From Aestuariispira ectoiniformans (GTDB lineage Bacteria; Pseudomonadota; Alphaproteobacteria; UBA8366; Aestuariispiraceae): a stretch of DNA of 64,000 nucleotides. Position 1 is the first letter of the stretch; the number at the start of each line of letters is the position of its first letter. Of this stretch, positions 51,700-60,317 are shown piece by piece. The DNA is taken from NCBI RefSeq assembly GCF_025136295.1, contig NZ_CP062788.1, forward strand, positions 2,398,501 through 2,462,500. The letters run 5' to 3'. The translations under genes were made by a program, and so were the position numbers. Under the pieces are notes generated by a model. That model worked only from the letters and a program-made list of their open reading frames with translations, was not told where the DNA came from and did no database searches.

Positions 51700-53484
51700 A
51701 TGACGACCTATAAAGCTCCGCTGCGGGACATGCGTTTTGTTCTGAATGAACTCCTGCATGCGGAAGAATTGAGCAAACTGAACGGCTATGAAGAGGCAAC
51801 CCCGGACCTGATTGATGCGGTTCTGGAAGAAGCGGCCAAAGTCACTGAGAACGTGCTTTTCCCGCTGAACCGCAGCGGCGATGAGGAAGGCTGTACCTTT
51901 GAAAACGGCGTGGTGCACACGCCCAAGGGTTTCAAGGAAGCCTATGACGCTTTTGTCGAAGGCGGTTGGCCGGGCCTGAGCTGCGATCCGGACTATGGCG
52001 GGCAGGGCCTGCCGCAACTGGTCAATGTTATGGTGTCGGAGATGATCTGCTCCACCAACCTGTCCTTTGGCATGTATCCGGGCCTCAGCCACGGTGCCTA
52101 TTCGGCCCTGCACGCCTATGGCACGCAGGAACTGAAGGACACTTACCTGGCCAAGTTGACTGACGGTACATGGTCCGGGACCATGTGTCTTACCGAGCCT
52201 CATTGTGGCACAGACCTGGGCCTGATCAAGACCAAGGCGGAAGACAGTGGCGACGGGTCCTATGCGATTTCCGGCACCAAGATTTTCATCTCCGCCGGTG
52301 AACATGACCTGACGGAAAATATCCTGCATCTGGTGCTGGCACGCCTGCCGGACGCGCCTAAGGGAATCAAGGGTATCAGCCTCTTCCTGGTGCCGAAATT
52401 CCTGCCGAACCCGGACGGTACGCCGGGGCAGCGCAATGGTGTTCAATGTGGTTCCATCGAACATAAGATGGGGATCAAGGCCTCCTCCACATGCGTCATG
52501 AATTTCGACGGTGCCAAAGGTTGGCTTGTCGGTGAGGCGCATAAGGGCATGCGTGCCATGTTCACCATGATGAACGAGGCGCGTTTGCTGGTCGGTATCC
52601 AGGGCCTGGGCCTTGGCGCGGCGGCCTATCAGGGCGCGGTTGATTATGCCAAGGAACGCCTGCAGGGCCGCTCCCTCAGCGGGGTGAAGCACCCGGATAA
52701 ACCGGCGGACCCGATCATCGTACACCCTGACGTGCGCCGGATGCTGCTCACCATGAAGGCCTATACGGAAGGCTGTCGTGCGCTGGGCGGTTGGGTCGCC
52801 AAGAATCTGGATATCTCCCACGGTCACGCCGATGCGCAGACCCGTGAGGAAGCGGACGACCTTGTGGCGCTGATGACGCCGATCGTGAAGGCGCTATTCA
52901 CTGATCTGGGGTATGAATGCACCAATACGGGTATGCAGGTCTTTGGCGGTCATGGTTTCATCCGTGAGCACGGGATGGAGCAGTTTGTCCGTGATTGCCG
53001 CATTGCCCAGCTTTACGAAGGCACCAACGGCATTCAGGCCTTGGATCTGATCGGGCGCAAGCTGCCGGCTAATGCCGGACGGTCCCTGCGGTATTTCTTC
53101 CATCCGGTGCAGAATTATATCGAAGCCAACGTGGCCGATGAGCAATTGAGCGAATTCGTTCAGCCGCTGGCCAAGGCCTTTGTCCGTCTGCAGCAGGCAA
53201 CCGGCGAGATTGCGCGCCGGGGTCTGTCCAGGCCGGAAGAGGCTGCCTCAATGGCAAGTGATTACCTGCGTCTCTTCGGGCTTGTGGCGCTCGCCTACAT
53301 GTGGGCGCAGATGGCGGAAGTCTCCATGAAGAAACTGGACGGTGACGATCACGCCTTCTATCAGGCCAAGATCGACACCGCCCGCTTTTTCATGGCGAAA
53401 CTGCTGCCGCAGAGCAGTGCCTTGTTCGCAACCATCATGGCCGGTGGGGAAACCCTCATGGCCCTGGAAGAGGACGCATTCTAG
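51700..53484 (+). CDS. Acyl-CoA dehydrogenase (FadE-like, large C-terminal domain)
   Basis: 594 aa FAD enzyme introducing the 2,3 double bond in acyl-CoA. Landmarks: MCLTEPHCGTDLG (FAD and substrate loop), the conserved GFIREHGMEQFVRDC, and YEGTNGIQALDL, whose Glu is the likely catalytic base. The extra C-terminal region (about 470-594) is the acyl-CoA dehydrogenase C-terminal helical domain seen in this subgroup. GGAGG precedes the ATG. It follows the HAD/ECH gene by 17 bases and completes the cycle. Confidence 0.94.
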   Translation: MTTYKAPLRDMRFVLNELLHAEELSKLNGYEEATPDLIDAVLEEAAKVTENVLFPLNRSGDEEGCTFENGVVHTPKGFKEAYDAFVEGGWPGLSCDPDYGGQGLPQLVNVMVSEMICSTNLSFGMYPGLSHGAYSALHAYGTQELKDTYLAKLTDGTWSGTMCLTEPHCGTDLGLIKTKAEDSGDGSYAISGTKIFISAGEHDLTENILHLVLARLPDAPKGIKGISLFLVPKFLPNPDGTPGQRNGVQCGSIEHKMGIKASSTCVMNFDGAKGWLVGEAHKGMRAMFTMMNEARLLVGIQGLGLGAAAYQGAVDYAKERLQGRSLSGVKHPDKPADPIIVHPDVRRMLLTMKAYTEGCRALGGWVAKNLDISHGHADAQTREEADDLVALMTPIVKALFTDLGYECTNTGMQVFGGHGFIREHGMEQFVRDCRIAQLYEGTNGIQALDLIGRKLPANAGRSLRYFFHPVQNYIEANVADEQLSEFVQPLAKAFVRLQQATGEIARRGLSRPEEAASMASDYLRLFGLVALAYMWAQMAEVSMKKLDGDDHAFYQAKIDTARFFMAKLLPQSSALFATIMAGGETLMALEEDAF

Positions 53485-53493
53485 AATGGACAT

Positions 53494-53513
53494 GGGGGAG
53501 CGAATGCTCCCCC
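53494..53513 (+). promoter_or_regulatory. Intercistronic hairpin after acyl-CoA dehydrogenase gene
   Basis: GGGGGAGC (53494-53501) / GCTCCCCC (53506-53513) with loop GAAT, nine bases after the stop. No T-run follows, so a stabilising or partial terminator element is likely. Confidence 0.5.
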
Positions 53514-53535
53514 GTTCCACTCTGCGGTATTTCTC

Positions 53536-54114
53536 ATGTATCCACTGATCCGACTTGCAAAGACCGTTATCGGGGGGCTTTTGGCATCGCGCCTTGAGCC
53601 GGATGGCATATCGCGTGTGTCCTTTCGGGTCTGGCCCAACGATCTGGATGTGAATCTCCATATGACCAATGGCCGATATCTGACCATGATGGATCTGGGC
53701 CGGTTCGATCTGTCGATCAGGGGTGGGCTTGCTGGCATTGCCATTCGCCAGAAATGGGCGCCGGTCCTTGGCGCATCGGCGGTGCGCTACCGCCGATCCC
53801 TGATGCCCTTTACCAAATACCATCTTGAATCGCGGATCGTCGGATGGGACGAAAAATGGTTCTTCATGGAACAGCGATTTGTCCATAAGGGGGATGTTTA
53901 TGCCATTGCGCTGACCAAAGGTCTGTTCAAACGCGGCAAAAGCACTGTTCCGACGCGCGAGGTCGCGGAGGTTCTCGGGGTGGAATACGATACGCTGCCG
54001 CGCCCGGCCTATGTCCAGCACTGGCTGGATATGGAAGAGGGCATGCGGCAGGACTTGAAAAAGACAACCGATGTAAAACAAGATTATGAACAGGAGCGAC
54101 AATGGGCGGGCTAA
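53536..54114 (+). CDS. 4HBT-type acyl-CoA thioesterase (Them6-like)
   Basis: 192-aa hotdog-fold thioesterase with VWPNDLDVNLHMTNGRYLTMMDLGR, described in part, as the active-site stretch (DLDVNLHMTNG), closest to the FadM/Them6 group. It may return excess acyl-CoA to free acid during fatty-acid catabolism. A long charged C-terminal tail is present. It overlaps the next gene (start 54102) and so is co-translated. No strong ribosome site precedes the ATG. Confidence 0.87.
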   Translation: MYPLIRLAKTVIGGLLASRLEPDGISRVSFRVWPNDLDVNLHMTNGRYLTMMDLGRFDLSIRGGLAGIAIRQKWAPVLGASAVRYRRSLMPFTKYHLESRIVGWDEKWFFMEQRFVHKGDVYAIALTKGLFKRGKSTVPTREVAEVLGVEYDTLPRPAYVQHWLDMEEGMRQDLKKTTDVKQDYEQERQWAG

Positions 54115-54920
54115 AGGGAAAAACAATATTCGTGACCGGTGGCAGCCGCGGAATCGGGCTGGAAATTGCCAAACGGGCGGCAAAGGACGGGGCCAATATC
54201 GCCATCGCGGCGAAGACGGCGGACCCGCACCCGAAACTGCCGGGCACCATTTTTACCGCGGCCGGTGAATTGGAAGAGGCCGGGGCAAAGGCTCTGCCTC
54301 TGCAGGTCGATATTCGCGACGAGAACCAGATCGCCGATGCGGTTGAGAAGACCGTCGAGGCATTCGGCGGTATCGATATCCTGATCAACAATGCCAGCGC
54401 CATCAACCTGACCGGCACGCTGGAAACCCCGATGAAACGTTATGACCTGATGCATCAGGTCAACGCGCGCGGTACTTTTGCAACCAGTCAGGCCTGCCTG
54501 CCGCATCTGCTGAAGGCGGAAAACCCGCATATCCTGACACTGTCACCGCCGCTTAACATGCAGCCCCATTGGTTCGAGAACCACGTGGCCTATACCATGG
54601 CGAAATATGGGATGAGCATGTGCGTACTGGGCATGGCGGAAGAGTTCCGGGATGAGGGCGTAGCCGTCAATGCGCTTTGGCCAAAAACGGTTATCGCAAC
54701 TGCTGCAATTGCCATGTTGGGCGGCGCTGTGCAGCCGGAATTCTGCCGGACGCCGGATATCGTGGCCGATGCGGCCTATTGGATTCTGACCCAACCCAGC
54801 CGCAATTGTACGGGTAATTTCTTCATTGATGAGGAGGTCCTGGGCAAGGCAGGCGTTACCGACCTTGATCAATACGCGGTCAAACCCGGCTCAAAGCTTT
54901 TGCCGGATTTGTTCCTCTAG
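54102..54920 (+). CDS. Short-chain dehydrogenase (HSDL2-like SDR)
   Basis: 272-aa SDR. Cofactor loop TGGSRGIG (about residues 12-19), NNASAINL, and catalytic Tyr/Lys in YTMAKYGMSMCV; the catalytic Ser is in LTLSPPLN. Sequence style (LKGKTIFVTGGSRGIGLEIA, AAKTADPHPKLPGTI, described in part) matches the SDR domain of eukaryotic HSDL2, which is fused to SCP2. The separate SCP2 protein at 44045 is in the same cluster. Substrate unknown; a fatty acyl or hydroxyacyl compound is likely. AGGAGC precedes the start. Confidence 0.88.
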   Translation: MGGLKGKTIFVTGGSRGIGLEIAKRAAKDGANIAIAAKTADPHPKLPGTIFTAAGELEEAGAKALPLQVDIRDENQIADAVEKTVEAFGGIDILINNASAINLTGTLETPMKRYDLMHQVNARGTFATSQACLPHLLKAENPHILTLSPPLNMQPHWFENHVAYTMAKYGMSMCVLGMAEEFRDEGVAVNALWPKTVIATAAIAMLGGAVQPEFCRTPDIVADAAYWILTQPSRNCTGNFFIDEEVLGKAGVTDLDQYAVKPGSKLLPDLFL

Positions 54921-55001
54921 ACACAATCCAAATGGTAACTTGACCCGGCGCTGGCTTAACGGAATGCTGTCCCTGCAAATCATTGTGGGGGGAAAGAAGC
55001 A

Positions 55002-56237
55002 ATGCGTTTGGTTGGCGTCGTAGGGGTAATTGCCTGTATTCTCAGTTCCATATCCACTGTCAGCCTTGCCGGAAGCGGGGCTGCGCAAATCGGGCCGAGG
55101 CCCTTCTTCCTGGTTGATCAACTGGAAGAAGGGGAACTGAAGACGAAGTTGCAAAGCTGTTTTGCAGGGCCTTTCAAATCCAGTGACTTTTCGATCGGTC
55201 ATCGCGGGGCTTCATTACAGTTTCCCGAACATACCCGTGAATCCTACGCTGCTGCGGCACGGATGGGGGCCGGGCTGGTTGAATGTGATGTAACCTTCAC
55301 ATCGGACCGGGCGCTGGTCTGTCGGCATTCTCAATGTGATCTTCAACGAACCACCAACATTCTGGAAATACCCGCGTTGGCTGCCAAATGCAGTGAACCG
55401 TTTGTGCCGGCGGATCGGGCCGCCGGTCGTAAGGCGTCGGCAAAATGCTGTGTGAGTGATCTCACGCTGTCGGAATTCCGTCAGTTGTCCGGCAAAATGG
55501 ATGCTGCAAACCCCTGGGCGGAAACAGTGGAGGAATATATCGACAGCACGCCATCCTGGCGGACGGACCTATACAGTCATCCGGGCCAACTCATGACGCT
55601 GGATGAAAACATCGCCTATCTTGAAGAACTGGGGGTGAAACATATTCCGGAACTTAAAAGCCCTGCGGTTTCCATGCCTTATGACGGCGACTTTTCAATG
55701 GCGCATTACGCGCAGGCGATGATTGATGCCTATAAGCGCGCCGGTGTTCCGCCAAAGGATGTGTACCCGCAGTCCTTCGATCTGGATGTCATCCGTTACT
55801 GGCTTCAAAACGAGCCGGACTATGGCAAACAGGCTGTCTATCTGGATGGCCGTGCCGGTCGCAACGGCTTTGACCCCAACGATCCGCAGACGTGGTTGCC
55901 GTCAATGGAAAGTCTCTATGCGGATGGATTACGGATAATTGCGCCCCCTCTGTGGGTTCTTCTGACGGTAGGGCCTGATGGTAATATCGTGCCGTCGGCC
56001 TATGCCAGAGCGGCGAAATCGACCGGTTTGGACATTGTGACCTGGACGTTGGAACGGTCCGGTTCGATGAGCAAGGGTGGGGGATGGTATTATCAATCCA
56101 TCAAGGACAAGATATCGAAAGACAGCGACATGCTTGTTGTGCTCGATGTTCTTGCGAAAGACGTTGGCGTGCGCGGGGTGTTTTCCGATTGGCCGGCGAC
56201 AACCACCTTCTATGCGAATTGTGCGGGTCTCGACTAG
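55002..56237 (+). CDS. Secreted glycerophosphodiester phosphodiesterase family protein
   Basis: 411 aa with a signal peptide (cleavage near SLA-GS, about residue 24). The GDPD active-site motifs are [18 protein letters not shown] (catalytic His, metal Glu), [17 protein letters not shown] (Glu, Asp) and [10 protein letters not shown] (second catalytic His), described separately. Several Cys residues suggest disulfides. It hydrolyses glycerophosphodiesters from phospholipids in the periplasm and may be an extracytoplasmic phosphorus or carbon scavenger. GGGGGGAAAG precedes the ATG. Confidence 0.92.
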   Translation: MRLVGVVGVIACILSSISTVSLAGSGAAQIGPRPFFLVDQLEEGELKTKLQSCFAGPFKSSDFSIGHRGASLQFPEHTRESYAAAARMGAGLVECDVTFTSDRALVCRHSQCDLQRTTNILEIPALAAKCSEPFVPADRAAGRKASAKCCVSDLTLSEFRQLSGKMDAANPWAETVEEYIDSTPSWRTDLYSHPGQLMTLDENIAYLEELGVKHIPELKSPAVSMPYDGDFSMAHYAQAMIDAYKRAGVPPKDVYPQSFDLDVIRYWLQNEPDYGKQAVYLDGRAGRNGFDPNDPQTWLPSMESLYADGLRIIAPPLWVLLTVGPDGNIVPSAYARAAKSTGLDIVTWTLERSGSMSKGGGWYYQSIKDKISKDSDMLVVLDVLAKDVGVRGVFSDWPATTTFYANCAGLD

Positions 56238-56252
56238 AAAGTCGTGAAGGGG

Positions 56253-56501
56253 TCATCGCTTCGGGTGGTTGGTCTCCTGCAGGGCTGACCGCCTTTTTTC
56301 CTGCGCCTTTCTCTGCACGGCGACGATGACAATGGCCAGATTGCCAAACAGAAGCAATCCGCCGCCGACCAGCGGCGATTCATGGCTGAGTTTCACGAAA
56401 CCCGCGGCAATGGCGACAATGACCAGGATTGCGGCTGACAGTCTGGCATCGCCAATGAACATGCTGAGCAATTCGCTGAAAACATCCTTGATGATTGTCA
56501 T
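56253..56501 (-). CDS. Small membrane protein, two helices, unknown function
   Basis: 82 aa with two membrane helices (about residues 22-40 and 45-64) and a basic C-terminal tail (RKAQEKRRSAL). Its ATG overlaps the TGA of the upstream gene by four bases (ATGA), so it is produced with that 249-aa membrane protein and is likely its partner. No family assignment. A longer frame extending to 56591 has no evidence. Confidence 0.7.
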   Translation of the reverse strand: MTIIKDVFSELLSMFIGDARLSAAILVIVAIAAGFVKLSHESPLVGGGLLLFGNLAIVIVAVQRKAQEKRRSALQETNHPKR

Positions 56502-57247
56502 TCGACTGCCTCCGCAAGAGAGCGGTGGGCGAGGGCGGCAGCCAGCAGGCCTGCCAACAGAAACAGTCCCGCGAAGAGCAGCAGGGCCCAATCCTGCCCG
56601 GGCCAGTCGATGCCAAGACCTTCACCGGTCCAGAAGACGCCAAAGGCGGACAGCATTACGCCCACACCGAATTTAAGCGTGTTTTCCGGGACCTGTGACA
56701 AGGGCCGGTGTACGATTGCACCAATGCAAAGCACCAGGAGGCAGGCGGCCAGTGCGCCGATACTGGCGGGAACAAGAAGCCCCCGGCCCGCGCCAACGGC
56801 GATCACAATGAAGACAACTTCCAGGCCTTCCAGAAGAACCGCCTTGAAGGCCACAATACCTGCAATCCAGTTCAGCGATTTATGGCGGCGTTGTGCTTCC
56901 TCGTTTAACTCCGACATTTCGGTGGCAAAAATGGCGTCTTCGTCGTGTAGAGGGATAACCCCGCCCGCCCGCAAGGCGGCTTTCCGTAGCCAGCCGACAC
57001 CGAAAAGTAACAACAAAACCCCGATAACAAGCTGTAGAGAATGAAGAGGAACATAATTCAGCACGGGCCCCAACAAGCCGACGATTGCCGCCAGAACCGC
57101 CAGCGCGGCCAGGGTCCCGCCGATGGCAGGCCGCCATCCGCGTAAGGTTGCAACGGCCAGAACAATGGTAAAGGCCTCGACCACCTCAACGACAGAGGCC
57201 AGAAAGGCAGCACTGATGGCGGGCGTCGCCGTCGACCACGGAATCAT
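56498..57247 (-). CDS. Predicted membrane protein (COG4280-like), duplicated acidic-motif transporter
   Basis: 249 aa, about six to seven membrane helices. Two acidic motifs stand out inside helices: SVVEVVEAFTIV (about residues 18-29) and VLLEGLEVVFIVI (about 138-150), reminiscent of the (R)EGLE motif of FTR1 and the E-x-G-D motif of GDT1-type cation transporters. This suggests cation transport, but the assignment is inference. A long polar loop (HDEDAIFATEMSELNEEAQ) lies between the two halves. AGGAGGAGT precedes the ATG. Co-translated with the small membrane protein downstream. Confidence 0.75.
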   Translation of the reverse strand: MIPWSTATPAISAAFLASVVEVVEAFTIVLAVATLRGWRPAIGGTLAALAVLAAIVGLLGPVLNYVPLHSLQLVIGVLLLLFGVGWLRKAALRAGGVIPLHDEDAIFATEMSELNEEAQRRHKSLNWIAGIVAFKAVLLEGLEVVFIVIAVGAGRGLLVPASIGALAACLLVLCIGAIVHRPLSQVPENTLKFGVGVMLSAFGVFWTGEGLGIDWPGQDWALLLFAGLFLLAGLLAAALAHRSLAEAVE

Positions 57248-57647
57248 CGTCTACTCCTCCTGATTAGTCCAATTCAGTATGAGGGAGTTTTCTGACTATA
57301 CCGCCAATTCATTAGGTTGTGAGTATAATTTCTCCAAGTGGAAAATCCTTAAACGGGAATTACTTTTCCTGTTGCAGTTACAGGTAAATATTATAGACGG
57401 GGCGGAACAGGAATGAACGGGGCCTCAATAATATTTTCTCTTGTCCTCTAGAAGAACCTGTTCTCATATATCAGGCAACAAGAATGCGGATCGGTTAACA
57501 AAACCGACGGCTGTGTGAATAGAGACCAGGGATAAGGGGGAAGCGTTACAAGAAATATGAAGAATCCGTAATCGCAAGGCTTTCCGGTATCTGCCGGAGG
57601 CGATTGCGACGGTATCTGCAATATTCGCTAATAATGGGGAGATAGAC
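57248..57647. promoter_or_regulatory. 400-base control region of third peptide-type importer
   Basis: Non-coding spacer between divergent genes. CCTGT (57368-57372) and ACAGG (57380-57384) form an inverted repeat with a seven-base spacer, a possible operator. CGGTATCTGC occurs twice in direct orientation (57585-57594 and 57610-57619), 25 bp apart. No obvious sigma70 pair with good spacing could be fixed by eye. Confidence 0.4.
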
Positions 57648-59249
57648 ATGCGACGCATCATAGCCGGAGCGCTGATTGGGGCTGCTCTGCTTGCCGGCCA
57701 GACACAAACCGTGCTGGCGGATACACCGAAAAATGCCTTGGTGATGGCATATTCCATCGACGACATGATTACCCTTGATCCGGGTGAGATGTTTGAATTT
57801 ACCGGGATGGAGTATAACGCCAATACCTATGACCGTCTGGTTGGTTTCGACCTGGACGATGTCTCGAAAATCAAAGGTGAACTGGCCGAAAGCTGGAGCG
57901 TATCGGAAGACGGTAAAACACTGACTTTCAAAATCCGCGACGGGGTCAAATTTGCTTCCGGTAATCCGGTAACCGCGGATGATGCGGCATTCTCCTTCCG
58001 CCGTGTTATCAAGATGGACAAGTCCCCGGCCTTTATTCTGGGGCAGTTCGGCTTCCGCGCGGATAACGTTGATGATCGCATTCGCGCCACGGACGATCAC
58101 ACGCTGGTAATGGAACTGGACAAACCTTATGCACCGACTTTCGTGCTGTACTGCCTGACGGCGGGTGTTGGCGCCATCGTCGACAAGCAGGTTGTCATGG
58201 ATCACGCCGAGAACGGTGACTTCGGCAACAAATGGTTGCGGACCCATTATGCTGGTTCCGGCGCTTTCTCTCTGAAATCCTGGAAACCGAACCAGAGCCT
58301 GTCGCTGGTTGCCAATGAAGACTATTGGCAGGGCGCACCGGAGATGAAACGTGTCCTGATCCGGCACGTCAAGGAAGCCGCGTCCCAGCAATTGCTGCTG
58401 GAAAAAGGTGATATCGATATCGCCCGTAACCTTGAGGCGGACCAGTTGGCCGCCGTTTCCAAAAATCCGGAGATCAAGTTGCAGCGCGCGCCGAAAGGGG
58501 CGGTGTGGTATCTGGGCCTTTCCCAGAAAAACGAATACCTGAGCAAGCCGGAAGTGCGTCAGGCACTGAAATATCTGGTGGATTACAAGGGCATTGCCAG
58601 CACGATTTTGAATGGTCGTGGTACCGTCCATCAGGCATTCCTGCCGAAAGGTTTCATGGGTGCCCTGGAAGACAATCCGTTCTCCTTGGATGTTGCCAAA
58701 GCCAAGGGCTTGCTGGCGAAGGCCGGTCTTGAAGATGGTTTCAAGGTGACCATGGATACGCGCAACACCACGTTGACGACCCAGATGGCGCAGTCCATCC
58801 AGTCAACTTTTGCGCAGGCAGGGATCGATCTGGAAATCATTCCGGGCGATGGTAAGCAGACGCTGACCAAATATCGTGCCCGCAAGCATGATATCTACAT
58901 CGGTCGCTGGGGCCCGGACTATCAGGATCCGCACACCAATGCCGACACCTTTGCCAGCAACCCGGATAACTCCGACGACGCACGTGCGAAGCCGCTGGCA
59001 TGGCGGAACTCCTGGGATATCCCGGAAATGACCAAGAAAACCCAGGCCAATGTCCTGGAGAAGGACGCCGCGAAACGGGCCGAGGTCTATCGGGAAATTC
59101 AAAAGGAACATCAGCAGGTGTCGCCTTTTGTCATCATGTTCCAGGACATCGAGGTCGCTTCCCTGCGCAAGGACGTGAACAACTTTGTTCTCGGCCCTTC
59201 CTTTGACACCAACTTCTATCGTTTTGTGACCAAATCCGACGCAAACTGA
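57648..59249 (+). CDS. Peptide-type ABC transporter substrate-binding protein (SBP_bac_5)
   Basis: 533 aa, periplasmic. Signal peptide about 24 residues (cleavage near VLA-DT), then SIDDMITLDPGEMFEFTG and the SBP_bac_5 signature AESWSVSEDGKTLTFKIRDG..., noted in part, at about residue 79. GGGGAG precedes the ATG. First gene of the third complete importer in the window (SBP, B, C, D, F). The stop is two bases before the next ATG, so the genes are tightly packed. Substrate unknown. Confidence 0.93.
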   Translation: MRRIIAGALIGAALLAGQTQTVLADTPKNALVMAYSIDDMITLDPGEMFEFTGMEYNANTYDRLVGFDLDDVSKIKGELAESWSVSEDGKTLTFKIRDGVKFASGNPVTADDAAFSFRRVIKMDKSPAFILGQFGFRADNVDDRIRATDDHTLVMELDKPYAPTFVLYCLTAGVGAIVDKQVVMDHAENGDFGNKWLRTHYAGSGAFSLKSWKPNQSLSLVANEDYWQGAPEMKRVLIRHVKEAASQQLLLEKGDIDIARNLEADQLAAVSKNPEIKLQRAPKGAVWYLGLSQKNEYLSKPEVRQALKYLVDYKGIASTILNGRGTVHQAFLPKGFMGALEDNPFSLDVAKAKGLLAKAGLEDGFKVTMDTRNTTLTTQMAQSIQSTFAQAGIDLEIIPGDGKQTLTKYRARKHDIYIGRWGPDYQDPHTNADTFASNPDNSDDARAKPLAWRNSWDIPEMTKKTQANVLEKDAAKRAEVYREIQKEHQQVSPFVIMFQDIEVASLRKDVNNFVLGPSFDTNFYRFVTKSDAN

Positions 59250-59251
59250 TT

Positions 59252-60313
59252 ATGAGCGATGTATCCATACGGAAAGGCGGCCGCACACGCGGCCGCCTTC
59301 TGTCGAGGCGTTTGGGGAAACTGGCACGATTTCTGGTTTCCATCGCCGTTACTTTTTTTGGCCTGCTGTTCGTGACTTTCATGATCGGTCGAATTCTGCC
59401 GATTGATCCTGTGTTGGCTGTGGTCGGCGACCGCGCCCCCGCAGAGGTATACGAAAAAGCACGTATCGCGATGGGGCTGGACCTGCCGCTCTATGAGCAG
59501 TTCTTCATCTATGTGGGGAATGTCCTGCAGGGGAATTTTGGTGAATCCGTCCTGACGGCAAGGCCTGTACTGGAAGATATCAAACGTGTCTTCCCTGCGA
59601 CCATCGAACTTGCGACAGTGGCAACTATTATCGGGGTTCTGCTGGGTGTTCCGGCTGGCGTTGCGGCGGCGGTGTATAAAGGCCGCTGGCCCGATCACCT
59701 TGTACGGATTGTTGGTCTGGTCGGTTATTCCATTCCGGTCTTCTGGCTGGGGCTGATGGGCCTTCTGTTGTTTTATATGAAGCTGGAATGGGTGGGCGGT
59801 CCCGGTCGGCTTGACCTGTTATATGAAGACTTCTTTGAGCCGACGACGAATATGATCCTGATCGATTCATGGATCGAAGGTGATATGGACCTGTTCCTGA
59901 ACGCACTGCATCACATTATCCTGCCTGCGTCGATTTTAGCTTATTATTCATTGGCTTATATTTCCAGGATGACCCGTTCCTTCATGTTGGAACAGCTCAG
60001 CCAGGAATATGTTTTGACCGCCCGGGTCAAGGGCGTGCCGGAATATAGGGTGATCTGGCGTCATGCCTTGGGCAACGTCATGGTGCCTCTGGTGACGGTT
60101 ATTGCATTAAGCTACGCCTCGCTGCTGGAAGGCTCGGTGTTAACGGAGATTGTCTTCGCCTGGCCGGGGCTCGGCCTCTATATCACCAATTCCCTTCTCA
60201 ACGCGGATATGAACGCGGTCTTGGGTGGGACAATTGTTGTCGGTGCCGTTTTCATCGGCGTGAACCTGATCTCCGATCTCTTGTACCGCCTGTTGGATCC
60301 ACGGGCGCGCTAA
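59252..60313 (+). CDS. Peptide-type ABC transporter permease DppB-like
   Basis: 353 aa, longer than usual because of a large periplasmic loop (about residues 175-215) before the EAA helix. Starts MSDVSIRKGGRTRGRLLSRR with a basic N-terminal tail, then the first helix. EAA loop YVLTARVKGVPEYRVIWRHAL is near residue 251-271. The ATG lacks a clear ribosome site, and codons 8-16 coincide with a perfect hairpin (59274-59299). Final segment VFAWPGLGLYITN is typical of DppB. Confidence 0.92.
   Translation: MSDVSIRKGGRTRGRLLSRRLGKLARFLVSIAVTFFGLLFVTFMIGRILPIDPVLAVVGDRAPAEVYEKARIAMGLDLPLYEQFFIYVGNVLQGNFGESVLTARPVLEDIKRVFPATIELATVATIIGVLLGVPAGVAAAVYKGRWPDHLVRIVGLVGYSIPVFWLGLMGLLLFYMKLEWVGGPGRLDLLYEDFFEPTTNMILIDSWIEGDMDLFLNALHHIILPASILAYYSLAYISRMTRSFMLEQLSQEYVLTARVKGVPEYRVIWRHALGNVMVPLVTVIALSYASLLEGSVLTEIVFAWPGLGLYITNSLLNADMNAVLGGTIVVGAVFIGVNLISDLLYRLLDPRAR
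59274..59299 (+). promoter_or_regulatory. Hairpin at the start of the permease gene
   Basis: AAGGCGGCCGC (59274-59284) / GCGGCCGCCTT (59289-59299), loop ACAC, perfect 11 bp, GC-rich. It falls just inside the permease frame, 25 bases after the binding-protein stop. It resembles the hairpins that follow other binding-protein genes here. Confidence 0.65.
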
Positions 60314-60317
60314 TCGA

